A stretch of DNA of 64,000 nucleotides from Tretioscincus oriximinensis (taxonomy: Eukaryota; Chordata; Lepidosauria; Squamata; Gymnophthalmidae). The stretch is from assembly GCA_022410635.1 (NCBI GenBank), contig JAJVDF010000359.1:39701-103700 (forward strand), read 5' to 3'. Each line of letters opens with the position of its first letter. Positions within the stretch are counted from its first letter, which is position 1. The position numbers and the translations under genes were made by a program. Below, one piece after another: positions 1-11,482 of this stretch. Under the pieces are notes generated by a model, which ran no database searches, was not told where the DNA came from, and was given only the letters and a program-made list of their open reading frames with translations.

Positions 1-683
1 AGTGGTGGTTACATCACAAAGAATCCACCCCACGTGCAAATGAAGTTTTAGTAATTCTGCCACAAAATAGGTTCCAGATTTCCCTGAAAGTATCTACAAG
101 CTGATCTCAGTGAGTTTTCCTCTTCCCCCGAAGTGCATGCACACAAAGAGCCAACATTTGGCAAGACATGCCTACTGGAGCTCAGGCTACAAGGGGAGGG
201 GGTAGAGCAGCCAATCAGAAGGCTGCACNCTTGTTCACAGAACTACAAATATTAGGGCTGGTGCACAGAATGCATAACCCAATCGCCTGTCTGTGGAGAT
301 TTATCTTTTGAATTCACCCAATTGCCATCTGCAATCTGCAGTCCTGGCTGGCATCTTCTTGCGGTAGCACAAGTCCCGTGGGTCGACAGCAAACACCAAG
401 GCTTGCAGGAGTGACTCAATAGAAGAATCAGAGTTGTTGGGCTGATGTCGGACCTTTTTCCAGGTGAGTAACGAAAGTTCTCCTGTGTAATCGAGGCATC
501 ATGAAGATCCTATGAAGCCTCGTGTGCATCTAGCTTTAAATGCTCGCTCCAGTAATGCAGTCTGTGAGAGACAGCAGCATGAATGGGTAAATCCAGATTT
601 TAAACAAATCACAATTTTTACCCACTCGACTGGATGCAGCTTTAGTCGGGATTCAGAATTTCTTCTTCTTTTTCTTCTATATA
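1..683. other. Intergenic stretch, nothing recognised
   Basis: No coding exon, RNA gene or clear repeat could be recognised here. A short TTCTTC-rich run lies at about 660-680, directly before a LINE fragment. Confidence 0.4.
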
Positions 684-1360
684 ACATAAGAACATAAGAA
701 GAGCCATCCTGGATCAGGCCACAGCCCATCAAGTCCAGCATTCTGTGTCACACAGAGGCCCACCAGATGCACCTGGGCAGTCCGAACAGAGGAAAGCAAA
801 ATATGCTGCTCCTGTTCGTGACTCCCTGCAAATGGTATTTCAAGAGTCCTGCCTGTTGCTCCATCCCAGAGGCTACATCCAGACAACTATCTTAGTACCC
901 ACTTATACCCTCGGTGTCCATAAACCTGTCTAGCCCTGTCTTGAAACTATCCAAGCTGTTAGCTACCACTACCTCTTCAGGAAGTAAATTCCACAGGCCG
1001 ATGACCCTCTGGGTGAAGAAATACTGTCCTTTGTCTGTTCTCACTTTTCTACCCAACAGTTTTAAGGAGGGCCCTCTGGTCCTTGTGTTGTGTGAGAGAG
1101 AAAACATTTTTTCTCTATTCACCCTGTCGATCCCATGCATGATTTTGTACACTTCAATAAGATCACCCCTCAAACGTCTCCTTTCAAGGCTGAAGAGGCC
1201 CAAACGTTGCAGCCTTGCTTCGTAAGGGAGCTGCTCCAGACCCTTGATCATTTTTGTTGCCCTTTTCTGCACCTTCTCCAGTTCCAAAATATCCCTCTTG
1301 AGATGCGGTGACCAGAATTGAACACAGTATTCCAAATGTGGCCACACCACAGATTTGCAA
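684..1360 (-). mobile_element. CR1-clade LINE fragment (group A), antisense
   Basis: The minus strand encodes the C-terminal tail of a CR1-type ORF2: LEYCVQFW, then [26 protein letters not shown] and WNLLPEEVV in order. The plus-strand left edge is the ACATAAGAACATAAG 3' terminus of the element. It has the longest uninterrupted tail reading frame of this group in the window (about 150 codons), so it is a fairly young 5'-truncated copy. No catalytic domain is present. Confidence 0.85.
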
Positions 1361-2104
1361 TGTGAATCTTATCTTGTGATTGTCTGATCTATTGGCTGTT
1401 GGTTCCCTTTGATGGCAACTGGGTGAATTCAAAAGATAAATCTCACATAAACTCACGATAGGGGCTGCTAGAGGTTTTTCCATTCACTGTTGCGGCTGTG
1501 TAAAGTCAACAGAATTAAGTAGCTGATCCGTGCCCTGTAGCCTCTGCTCATGCTGAAGGGCAGAGAAGGCTCAAGAGGCATGGCATGTCTTGGCAGCTCT
1601 CACAGGGAATGTCCAGATGGTGACATTGTAGTATGAAGACTAGATGTCATGTTATGGAGTTCAAAAGAGATAAAAGTACTAGCAGGAAAAGAGGAAAGAT
1701 GTGGCAAATCTTCCACAATCATGCTATTATATCATGAAAAAAACTACTGCTGGCTGTACACTTAGTCTACATAAATTCATAATGCCTTCATTTTTTTCTG
1801 GTGAGTCTCCAAGGTGCAACAATACTCAATTGCTAGTAGTTGACGTCTATGTCCTCTAAACTCAGAAAGAACCATCAACCCATCTTTCCTGCTAGTCACA
1901 TCAACCTTCACCTCATTTGGAGAACAAAGGTGTTCATAATTGTTATAAAGGGTAAACAGTAGTCAAGATTAGTTATTATCTACAGAAGATCTTCTATGGA
2001 TGCCAAAATGAACGTTAATGAGCACCCTAGTAACATTAACCTTCTTAAGTTAGAAAAATGCTCTACAGAAAAATTCTTCTACAAGTTCTTCTGTGTCTCA
2101 GAAA
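1361..2104. other. Intergenic stretch, nothing recognised
   Basis: AT-rich unique-looking sequence between two LINE fragments. I see no exon with plausible splice sites and no simple repeat. Confidence 0.4.
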
Positions 2105-2590
2105 GATCATAGAATCATAGAGTTGGAAGGGACCTCCAGGGTCATTGGGTCCAACCCCCTGCTCGATGTAGGATTCATTAAACCATCCCAGACAGATGAC
2201 TGCCCAGCCTCTTGTCTGAAGACTTCCAGCGAAGGCGAACTCACCACCCCCTGTGGCAAACTGTTCCACTGGTTTATCACCCTGACTGTTAGAAAGTTTT
2301 TTCTGATATCTTATCTAAATCTCCTCCCTTGCAGTTTCATCCCATTGTTTCTAGTCCTTCCATGTGCTAATGAGAACAGTGCTGATCCCTCTGCTCTGTG
2401 AAAAGCCCTTCAGATATTTGTAGACAGCTATCAGGTCTCCTCTCAGTCTTCTCTTTTGCAGACTAAACATCCCCAGATCCTTTAACCGTTCCTCGTAGGA
2501 CATGGTTTCCAGACCACTCACCATCCTTGTAACTCTCTTTTGTACTTGCTCTAGTTTATCAATGTCCTTTTTTAAATTGGGGTCCTTTTT
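2105..2590 (-). mobile_element. CR1 LINE 3' fragment (group B), antisense
   Basis: It starts with the reverse complement of the canonical CR1 terminus (ATAGAATCATAGAGTTGG) and continues into the reverse complement of the ORF2 tail that in other copies reads LDIRKNFLTVRVI and [17 protein letters not shown]. 5'-truncated at about 2590. Confidence 0.85.
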
Positions 2591-2977
2591 AAATACAGAA
2601 ACCCCCCATGCCTGTCCTTATTCCTCACCCATGGTCAGTCCAATCAAATTCCGCAAACTTCATCAACTGCCACAGAAAATGTCAGAGGAGAACTAATTTC
2701 ATCTTTCTTTCAAGGTCCCCAGAGTCATCAAAGAATTTCGAAATGACCATTCAGCATCCAGAATACAAGATGGAAACAGATTCAGAATCGTAAGGCACAG
2801 AAGTGTTATAGTGGATGGGCAGATGTGAGGGTGGGAGGGAGGAGGGAAGGAAGGAAGGAGGGATCAGTTTTCTATAGAGCTACAATGGGTGGCATGTGTT
2901 TCAATGGACTGTTCCATCACAATTGCCTTCTAAAAAAGATCCCAGGAAGTGGATATGGTGCCCCTAAGACTAGACAA

Positions 2978-3172
2978 AGTGGTGGTGGTAGTAGTGATAA
3001 TGGTAGTGGTAGTGGAGGAGTGAGTGACAGTATAGGAGGAGGGGTGGAGGAGGTAGAGGTGGAGCTAGAGCTGGTGGAGCTGCTGGTGATGGTGGTAGTA
3101 GAAGAGGAGGAGGTGGTGGTAGTACTGGTAGAGAAGGTGGTGGTGATGACGGTGGTCGTGGTGGGACTGCTA
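2978..3172. repeat. GGT/GGA-rich purine-biased low-complexity tract
   Basis: Irregular trinucleotide runs of GGT, AGT and GGA on the plus strand. They create artificial Val/Glu-rich and Pro-rich reading frames on the two strands. A smaller GGGA-rich run lies at 2830-2865. Confidence 0.8.
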
Positions 3173-3279
3173 TGGTGTCAGTTGTCTTATTCTCTGCTGA
3201 GGGTAAACGAGTTAGCATCCCCAAATTTCAGATTTAGAAATGAAGCCACCCATTTTCCTTTGCTATTTTTTCATGTATA

Positions 3280-3665
3280 TTCTGTGTCACCCAACACTAG
3301 AATCAGGGGCTACTTTATGATGGAAAGGCGACTTAAGATAGACAGGGGGGTTGTTTTTTCACCCAGAGGATCAATGGTCTAAGGAATTTAGTTTTGGCAG
3401 CACTTCAGCATTGATCACTTTAAGGAAGGATCAAATTCATGAGGGGCAGGTAGAAACTTGGGAGTTGTGGTTTCAGGAACTTCTGGAGGGCCACCAGTCT
3501 TTCATCTCTGCTCTATGATCTGTGGGCAAGGAATTGAGGGCAGCTGACATTTTTGCCTTCTGCTGCTGCTTGAGATGCCCACAGGCAACCAATAGATGAC
3601 CATTCAGCAAGACAGGAAGTTGGACTAGATGATCTATGGTCTAGTACAGCAGGACTTCTCTTATA
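3280..3665 (+). mobile_element. Diverged CR1 group A 3' fragment, sense
   Basis: Weak but ordered similarity to the group A tail: an AACACTAGAATCAGGGGC block, then TTTTTTCACCCAGAGGATCA, and near the end TTGGACTAGATGATCTATGG followed by a degraded TTCTTAT terminus. Much older than the other copies. Confidence 0.5.
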
Positions 3666-3713
3666 ATTCTCTCTAGTTCCCCAGTATATGTTTATACAGA
3701 TTTACTGTATGAG

Positions 3714-6700
3714 TGTTAGAAACATTGTTTCGTGGGAAGAGATCTCCGGCTTTTAGTAACCCATATCACCACCACCCTTTGGACAGGGTCCTCCATTTCT
3801 CAGTCCCACCTTTTGCTTTCTGGCCCACCAGAACCCTCTCAAGTGTCTCCAGGACTTCCTTGGATTCCTTCTCCTATGGGGACAGCTGTTCCACTTTCCC
3901 AACATCAACTGATGAGACATTAAGCCTACCAGAGACACCTTCGCCAATGGCTCTTGAGGAAGACAGATGCCCCTCAACACCATCTCCTCAGTATCCTGGT
4001 GGTGGCCTCGAGGAGCCCTGTAAGGAGCTCTTGCAGGCATTGTATGGAGGACCCAGTCCCTACCAAGAATCTTTGGCTGAATTGATGCCTCACACAGCCA
4101 GGTTCCAGCAGTCAGATCAGGGCTTCAACACGCTGTGCACAAGGGCCAGCAGCCCAGAGAGCACCTGCAGCCGCAGCACCTACAACAGTGGCAATTCTTC
4201 AGTCAAGCAACAAAGCTCCAGAGAAATTCTGACCATCAGTTTCCACCTCCCAAACTGTAAGTAACAGATCCAGGTTAGAGACTCACTTGGGCTGCAGGGA
4301 CACGAGGTTTTAGTATCACCATGATGACCCCACTCCACGTGATAACGAAGTTTTCCCAGTGCACCCAGAAAAAGGCCCTTTGCCTCGGAATATTCATTTG
4401 TTGGTGTTTTCCAAAATGGCCATGCCTGCACCATGATGGTGAGAAGCCTTCCTGTGTGTACAGATCTTTTGCAGAATTGCCAGGATACGGGAACACAGCA
4501 GCACAAGACAATGCAGAATCACATACTGAGCATGCTCAGTATTTACTTCCTGGTTAGATGCCTTGCACACCAACACAGAGGTCCCAATTGGACATGCTCA
4601 ATATTCACTTCCTGATTAGTCATCTTATCTGTTCCATGTGGATTTAAAAGTTTTCTAATGATTTATTTGCATGCAAAAGGATGAGGGTATGTATGCATGG
4701 ACTCGTGATTGCGCTATTCTGGATTTAAAAATCAATGCAATTTTTAAATCAATGCAATCATCCCTCCACTCTGGAAACAATTCTGCAGGAAGTGTGAAGA
4801 CGGCATTCTGGACCTTCTGTGCCCTATGTGCCTTGTACTCTTCCCCCTTGCTGTGATTGGATGAAAAACTATTATGTGTTTTTAATTATTTGTGGAGGAG
4901 GAGGAGCCAGGTACGTAGAACACAGAAAGACTAGGGAATACAGCTCCTGGCCTAGGAGGATGTTGGGTTCCTTGGAAGATAAAAGGGTTTCCATGTGAAA
5001 GTGTTTTTCTGGGAATGCCAAGAGAAGGATGAGCCCATCTCTAACTCTCTTCTCTTTCTCCAGGTCCCTGCTGCAACCTTCCAGAGAGACGGGCACCTTC
5101 GGTTCGCAGCAGGTCACCTTCCAGCACCCGCCATACGTCTGCAGCTCCCCTGGAATTCTCTCCCTCCATCAGCAGGGATCCATCTGCTTGTGGCTCTTCT
5201 CCCCGCCCCCTAACACCTCCTCCAATTAGCAGAAGACTTTGCAGCCACTCTCTCTCATTGCCCCCCATCAGCAACATACCTGCGCACTGCCTCCTGCCTC
5301 CCACAGCCAGCAGTGTGCCTGATGCTCAGTCTCTGTGGCCTCCTACTGCCAGGACTCCTCCTTCATTCTACTTGCAGTCGTCTCCGGAGGAAAGTCGAGC
5401 AACATCAACACAGCCAGCATCACTCCCACCTTCAAGCAGATCCCATTCCCCTTGTCCTTTATCAACTCCCAGAGAGAGTTGGGCGCCTCCTGTTCAGCCT
5501 GGGTTCCTTCCTGCTGCTATGACTGATCCTTCTTCCCACTCTTCCCCTGGGACCAGTCGGCCACCCTCAACTCCGCAAGTGCTGCTCCCACCTTCGAGGG
5601 AATCTGCTTCCCCTCTGTCTTCCACTTCTATCCAAGCTGTATTGCTTTCTGCTGCCAGAACTGGATCTTCTCCCCACTATCAATCAGGGACCAGCTGTCC
5701 ACCATCAACACAACAAGAGTTGCTCCCACCATCCAAAAGGTCACAATCTGCTTGCCCTCTATCATCTCCCACGGGTCCCTGGCATGTTCAGCCTCTGTTG
5801 CTTCCTGTTGCCAGGAGTGGACCTTCTCCCTATCCTCAATCATCTCCAGGGACCAGTCGTCCACCATCTGCACAGCAAGCAAGACCCCCATCATTGGGTG
5901 GAGGACATTCTGCTCGCTCTCTATCATCTCCCTTAGCCAGCAGACCCCATTTGGTTCGCCTGCCACTACCTCCAACAGCCATCAGTACCCCTTCTGCAAG
6001 CCTCATGTCGCCCTCCTCTGCCAGTAACATCCATGTCAAGCTTTCGCTTTCACCAAAAGTCTTCCAAGCAAATGTGAAAAAGAGAGCCCAACTTCTGGAG
6101 AAGATGGTGTCCAGAGAGGTCCCCAGCCAGACGGAGAAGTTCGCCTTGCCCAAATCTTCTTCCCGGGGGACCAAGAAGTCCCATCGTGTTCCTTACCCAA
6201 CAGTAGGGCCAGATGGCACACAGCGCTTGGACTTCAACGTGAAAAGGAAACAAGTCCAAGAGCTCTTAAGGGAGGCCACGCCCTCAACCAAGTCCCTCGC
6301 TAAGATGGTCCGGAGTGCTCCTCCATCTCCTTCTCCTCCTCCACTTAAGCCTGGAAGACCTGTCCTAAAGATCGCTGAGCAAAAGGCAAGAGTGCAGCCT
6401 GACTCCCCAAAGGTCTCAAGGAGGATTGTGTTCCAGATTGCAGGACAGCCACAAGCCCAAGCTGCTGAATCCAAGAAGAGGATTTCTGCCCAAGGGCTCC
6501 AAAGGGGAAGGGCAGGAGGCCACCATGAATTCAAGCAAACACAATCTCTATCACCAAGCCCAGGGTCTTCCAAAAATATATTGAAAAGCAGACTTAAGAC
6601 TAGAGGTAACATCCCCCAGGGGAAACAGCCAATCAGAGTCACCGTCTCTGAGGACCGGCAAGCAATCAGAGCTGGTGTTGCCAAGGAGTGCCAACCCATC

Positions 6701-9349
6701 GTCAAGCTGAGGATACGTGATGCCCAGAAAGAGAGAAAGAAGGTCTCCGCTTTGAGTGAAAGATATAGAACTGAGAGTCCTGAACGGAAGAGAGCCAGAC
6801 AACGTCAATCTCCACAAAAGAGGAGGCGCAGCCCCAGTTACCCCAAATTATCATCCCACTCCCACCACCCAAGCACCAAACCCTACACTGCCCAACTCTC
6901 CATTGAACATAACATGCTAAGCCAGGCCATGGCCAGGGCGGTGTCTTCAAGGCAAGCTATTGCACTACAGCAGTGGGAGAAGCTTCCTTCTGCCAAGCCC
7001 CTCATGGCACCCAACGAAGTAAGTGGACCTTCTGAATCCATGAAGGCTTCCCCTCAGAATCCAGGGGCCCAATCATTAAAGAAAGAGCTTCCTGCCTTTC
7101 TGGTGGAAGATGGGCCATTAGAGCCCATGAAGCTTTTCTCTCATCCATCAGAAACCTGTTCGCTGAAGACAGAGCTTCTCCCAGAAGCACTTCCACCTCC
7201 TGCCACCCAGAGGGAAGAGGAGCCATCCAGCCACACAACTGTTTATGCCAAGGAGACACCAGCCCATGAAAAAGAGAAAGAGTTTCCACAAGTTCCACCA
7301 CTCTTTCCTTCCCAAGGAGAAATGCCACTGCCAGAAGTAATTGATGCTTCTACGGGGGAGCCAGTGGTCCACAATTTAGCAGAAGAACTTCCTTTACCTA
7401 TAGCCTTCATTCCTTGCAAGGAAGAAAGTGGAACGTCAAAACCAGTGGTGCTCCCCACACAGGATGTGTGCTTCTCCGTGGAGGTGTTCCCCCAAATGGC
7501 AATGCATCGTTCTTCTACTAAGCACAGCGCTGTCCAACCCAAATCCAAAGACAGAAGAGGAGCAGATTTCCCTGGAGCTGCCCAGCATGAACTCTGCTCT
7601 GGAAGACCCAACCTTCACGATCAAGGAAAAATAAACCTTTCAAATGGAAACAAGGATAATCCATCCCTTGTGGTGGGTGCTGAGAATCCAGAATATGTAA
7701 AAGGAAAAGAGGGTCTCCCAGAACTACCCCACAACACAGGGGTCTCCATGCAGACTGGTGGTCTCCAAACCCATTTGCCCTGTTACAGAGCAAATGTATT
7801 CGAAACCCTCCCCAAACAAGCTGCTGCCCGACAGATTGCCGCAGCCACTTCTTGGCACAAAATCGAAAATGCTTGGCAACAGGTAAAGGAATCACCACCA
7901 CCACCACTTCTTAGCTCTGGAAATGAAAAGTGGTTGTCAGAGCCAGGGAAGCCCACAGCCCATGAACCTGCTCCAAGGACCACAGATGAAGCGCGACTTC
8001 TCAAAGCCCCCCTAAGGGCATGCAAAAAGGAAAGCATTGTGGGGATCACCTCAAATGGCACCGGCATAGGGTGGAAGGAATCCGATCTTGGTAAAAAATT
8101 AACTGCCAACCCCTCTCTTGTGAGGAAGGCTGGCTCTTCACAAATGGTGTCCCAGGTGCAAGGGGGCAAAGGGGAACCCATCACAGACAAGCTGCTACCA
8201 AGTTCCCAGGACGCACCTGAGGTTCTCTCCCGCCAACAGCTGACCCGCTCCATCCTCACCTCCCTCAGTGTGGAGCAAACTGTGGAAGACTTCTGGCTCA
8301 GCTTGGTGCAAGGCCTGGAAATGGGACATGGAGAGCTGAGGGCAGAATATCCAGTGTGCCGCTTGTGCGGAAGGTGCAGCACAGGCTGTCCCCACCCTCG
8401 GACGCAACAGGACCCTCTTCTCCATGTCTATCCGCGACTGACGGTGCGGGATGGGCACGTGCACATGAGTTTGGACTTCCACCTCAAGATCAAAAAGACT
8501 CACGCCAAGAAATGGGGACTAACAGAAACTGCGGAGGTCATTAAAGGCTCAGAGCATCCCCAGAAGAAACAAAACTGCAACGGAAGAGCCAGCACACCAT
8601 CTAACCTGGGTCCCAGAAGTTCCAATGTGGCCTCTAGAGTGGCACTGCAACATCTTCAGACAGGGAACCAGATACAAGCTGTTGCTTCTCCGGTCCATAA
8701 GAGACCAGCCAAGAATCCCACTTGCAACTGCAAGTCTCCCCCGTCATCTAGCACCCAGAGGGCAACGGGAGCAAAAGACACATCAGCCAAGGCTTCCATG
8801 CAACAGCCCAGGTCAAAGTCATCCAGAAACCCCATGAAAGTGATGCTAAGTGCCATCAAGCAGGCTTGGACCCGGATTCGGGGTGGCAAAGAGAAACCTG
8901 GTCCACTTCCTAATAGACAGGGTTCCCCTTGCAAAGCAAAAGGGTCTTCCTCAAGTCTAACATCTGTTCAAAGATGTCCTCCCATGTTGAGGTCTACTAC
9001 TTTGTCAACCTTGAACAGAAGTAAGGAACCCCCAACCAAGACGATCTGTCCCCAAGCTGCAGTTAAAAACCAACCTTCTTTCAAGACACAAGCTGCCTCT
9101 AGCAATTCAGGATATCCCTTTGGTGTCTCCTCAACCTCCGGACCCATCATCCATCCAAAAACCTGTCTAGTCTCCCCCAGGAATGGTGGGGTGGTTCCCA
9201 CAAAACAAGTCACCTTTCAGACAAATAAGAGAACAGCTCACACTTCTGTCAAGTCAGCGTCTTTCCAAAACAGCAGAAGAAGTCTACACCACGGAAGATT
9301 CCAAGAGAGCCCCAAAGACAATGGACCTCATTATGAACGTCTCACCTAA
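3714..9349 (+). CDS. Large Pro/Ser-rich protein of unknown function, last two exons
   Basis: Seen: an upstream coding exon, open from about 3714, ends at a GTAAGT donor (4257) in phase 1. The terminal exon starts after TTTCTCCAG at 5064 in the matching phase and stays open to TAA at 9347-9349, giving about 1609 residues. The start is not fixed: an in-frame stop (3710-3712) precedes the open stretch and no ATG occurs before 3947. So either another exon precedes the window's exon, or translation starts at ATG 3947, giving about 1531 residues. Residues about 286-490 hold four imperfect 50-residue Pro/Ser repeats around the core SPGTSRPPS. A basic Ser/Arg-rich middle includes RKRARQRQSPQKRRRSPS. 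The most structured part (about 1240-1330) contains SILTSLSVEQTVEDFW, then CRLCGRCSTGCPHP at 1280, and a HMSLDFHLKIKK segment. No signal peptide or membrane span is seen. Mostly disordered; a nuclear or testis-type structural role would be a guess. Not recognised. Confidence 0.8.
4257..5063 (+). other. Phase-1 intron of the large Pro/Ser-rich gene
   Basis: Bounded by a consensus GTAAGT donor and a polypyrimidine CTCTTCTCTTTCTCCAG acceptor. Removing it joins two open frames without a shift. Its interior shows no recognised repeat; two copies of GAGCATGCTCA-like short motifs lie near 4527-4600. Confidence 0.8.
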
Positions 9350-9426
9350 TATCCCCTTCGAGAAAGCCGATTTGTTTCAGTGCAAGAGGAATTAATTTCA
9401 GCAAAGTTTTGCATTTACCTTACCGA

Positions 9427-9432
9427 AATAAA
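9427..9432 (+). promoter_or_regulatory. Polyadenylation signal of the large Pro/Ser-rich gene
   Basis: An AATAAA hexamer about 78 bp after the TAA stop, consistent with a very short 3' UTR. No other hexamer lies between the stop and this site. Confidence 0.7.
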
Positions 9433-9613
9433 AGTGTTACACTTAAGATTTCAGTGTCGACAAGCTAATTTGCGGGCAGTTCGGTCCTTGTGAATGCTGG
9501 AATGTGTCCACAAAGCTAACACACAAATAATTCCAAAGATAAACCACACGGAATAAAAAGAAACCAGAAAGGGGAGAAAACCACAAATCCCCAAAGAAAA
9601 CAAAAAATCATTA

Positions 9614-9760
9614 AGTCCAGAAAAGGAGCTAGTAGCACTTTGAGACTAACTTAAGAAAAGTTAGTCTCGCTTTCTTCAGAAGACGACATGTCTACAAAAG
9701 CTTATACCACCCACTTTCCTCAAGTTAGTCTCAAAGTGCTACTAGCTCCTTTTCTGGACT
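9614..9760. repeat. Hairpin repeat with perfect 39-bp inverted arms (family H1)
   Basis: Arms 9614-9652 and 9722-9760 are exact reverse complements over 39 bp, around a 69-bp centre that includes the family motif ACAAAAGCTTATACCAC. The TTTCTACTAGACTAACACGGCTATTTCTCTG extension after the right arm recurs in other copies (34605-34945, 41183-41360), showing a dispersed MITE-like family and not a chance palindrome. Confidence 0.8.
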
Positions 9761-9856
9761 TTCTACTAGACTAACACGGCTATTTCTCTGAAATTATATA
9801 TCATTAAAGTTGTGTAAAAGACCAATTCTAGTTCACATACGTACACTATATGCAGA

Positions 9857-9966
9857 TAAATCAGGGGGAGGAAGAGGAGAAGAGGAAGAGCAACAGTGGA
9901 GGGGGACACACAGGAGGAGTAAGGAAGGGTGGAAAAGAAAAAGGAAGACAGGAAGGAGGACAAAGA
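9857..9966. repeat. GA-rich low-complexity tract
   Basis: GGAGGAAGAGGAGAAGAGG-type purine run abutting the start of the next LINE fragment. Confidence 0.7.
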
Positions 9967-9967
9967 A

Positions 9968-10593
9968 CACCACATCTCAAGAGGGATATTTTGGAACTGG
10001 AGAAGGTGCAGAAAAGGGCAACAAAAATGATCAAGGGTCTGGAGCACCTCCCTTACGAAGCAAGGCTGCAACGTCTGGGCCTCTTCAGCCTTGAAAGGAG
10101 ACGTTTGAGGGGTGATCTGATTGAAGTGTACAAAATCATGCATGGGATCGACAGGGTGAATAGTGAAAAAATGTTTTCTCTATCACACAACACAAGGACC
10201 AGAGGGCACTCCTTAAAACTGTTGGGTAGAAAAGTGAGAACAGACAAAGGAAAGTATTTTTTCACCCAGAGGGTCATCGGCCTGTGGAATTTACTTCCTG
10301 AAGAGGTAGTGGTAGCTAACAGCTTGGATAGTTTCAAGACAGGACTAGACAGGTTTATGGACACTAAGGGTATAAATGGATACTAAGATAGTTGTCTGGA
10401 TGTAGCCTCCGGGATGGAGCAACAGGCAGGACTTTTGAAATACCATTTGCAGGGAGTCACGAACAGGAGCAGCATATTTTGCTTTCCTCTGTTCAGACTG
10501 CCCAGGTGCATCTGGTGGGCCTTTGTGTGACACAGAATGCTGGACTCGATGGGCTGTGGCCTGATCCAGTATGGCTCTTCTTATGTTCTTATG
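9968..10593 (+). mobile_element. CR1 group A 3' fragment, sense
   Basis: Encodes the ORF2 tail from LKRDILELEKVQKR to DRFMDTKGINGY without interruption, then the non-coding 3' part ending in TTCTTATGTTCTTATG. Its 3' end lies immediately beside the 5' part of a much longer element of the same group. Confidence 0.88.
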
Positions 10594-10682
10594 GGGACTA
10601 GAAGGAAGAGGAGCATCAGGACGAGACCTCCAGGGATGCAGTAGGAGGATCCCACTCCCAGGAGTGCAGCCCCCCAGCTGCC

Positions 10683-11327
10683 TTGGAGAACGGGGGTCTC
10701 AGGCAGAGAGGACATCAGAGCAAGGAAGAGGGACAGCTTCCCTCAGTGGGGACCCCTTCCTTGGAAGATGTGCCGGTATCCTCTTGCACCGAGGATAGTC
10801 CTCTACGGGTGGAAGGAGGGGGGCTTCTTGTAGTGGGTGATTTCACTGTTAGGCATATAGAGAGGAGGGTGTGCGATGGGCGAGATGACCGCATGGTAAC
10901 TTGCCTGCCGGGTGCAAAGGTTGCGGACATCACGCTACATCTAGATAGGCTGTTAGACAGTGCTGGGGTGGAGCCAGGTGTTGTGGTACATGTTGGTACC
11001 AACGACATTGGGAAAGCCAAGCGGGAAGTCCTGGAAGCCAAATTTAGGTTGCTAGGTGGAAGATTGAAATCCAGGACCTCCAAGNTAGCATTTTCTGAAA
11101 TGCTACCTGTTCCACGTGCAGAACTAGGCAGCCAGGCAGAGATTAGAAGTTTCAATGCGTGGATGAGGCTGTGGTGTCATGAGGAAGGATTTAGATTTGT
11201 CAGGAACTGGGGGACATTTTGGGACAGGCCATACCTGTACAAAAGGGACGGGTTACACTTGAACCAAGATGGAACCAGACTGCTGGCACTTAATATTAAA
11301 AAGGTTGCAGAGCAGCTTTTAAACTGA
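10683..11327 (+). pseudogene. CR1 ORF1 with SGNH-esterase-like domain
   Basis: The open frame ends at TGA 11325-11327. Residues about 50-215 resemble the esterase domain of CR1 ORF1 proteins: LLVVGDFTVRH (block I, where the nucleophile motif GDS is expected), VHVGTNDI (block III) and DGLHLNQDG (block V, with the expected Asp and His). The catalytic Ser position is Phe (codon TTC, near 10842). One N lies inside the frame at about 11085. Confidence 0.7.
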
Positions 11328-11482
11328 TATCTGGGGGAAAGCCGAGAGGAGCTGGTCAGCATCCCGTTTGAGATAGTGTAAATGTAAACGCAATTGCTGA
11401 GGAACAGAATTATGCAGATAATATAGTATCGGAGGGGGAACCCAGATGTAGTATTCAAATAAAAAGCTGTAATGAGCAAACT

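Noticed and set aside
2825..3382. Val/Glu-rich plus-strand and Pro-rich minus-strand proteins
   Set aside because: Both are translations of the GGT/GGA low-complexity tract.
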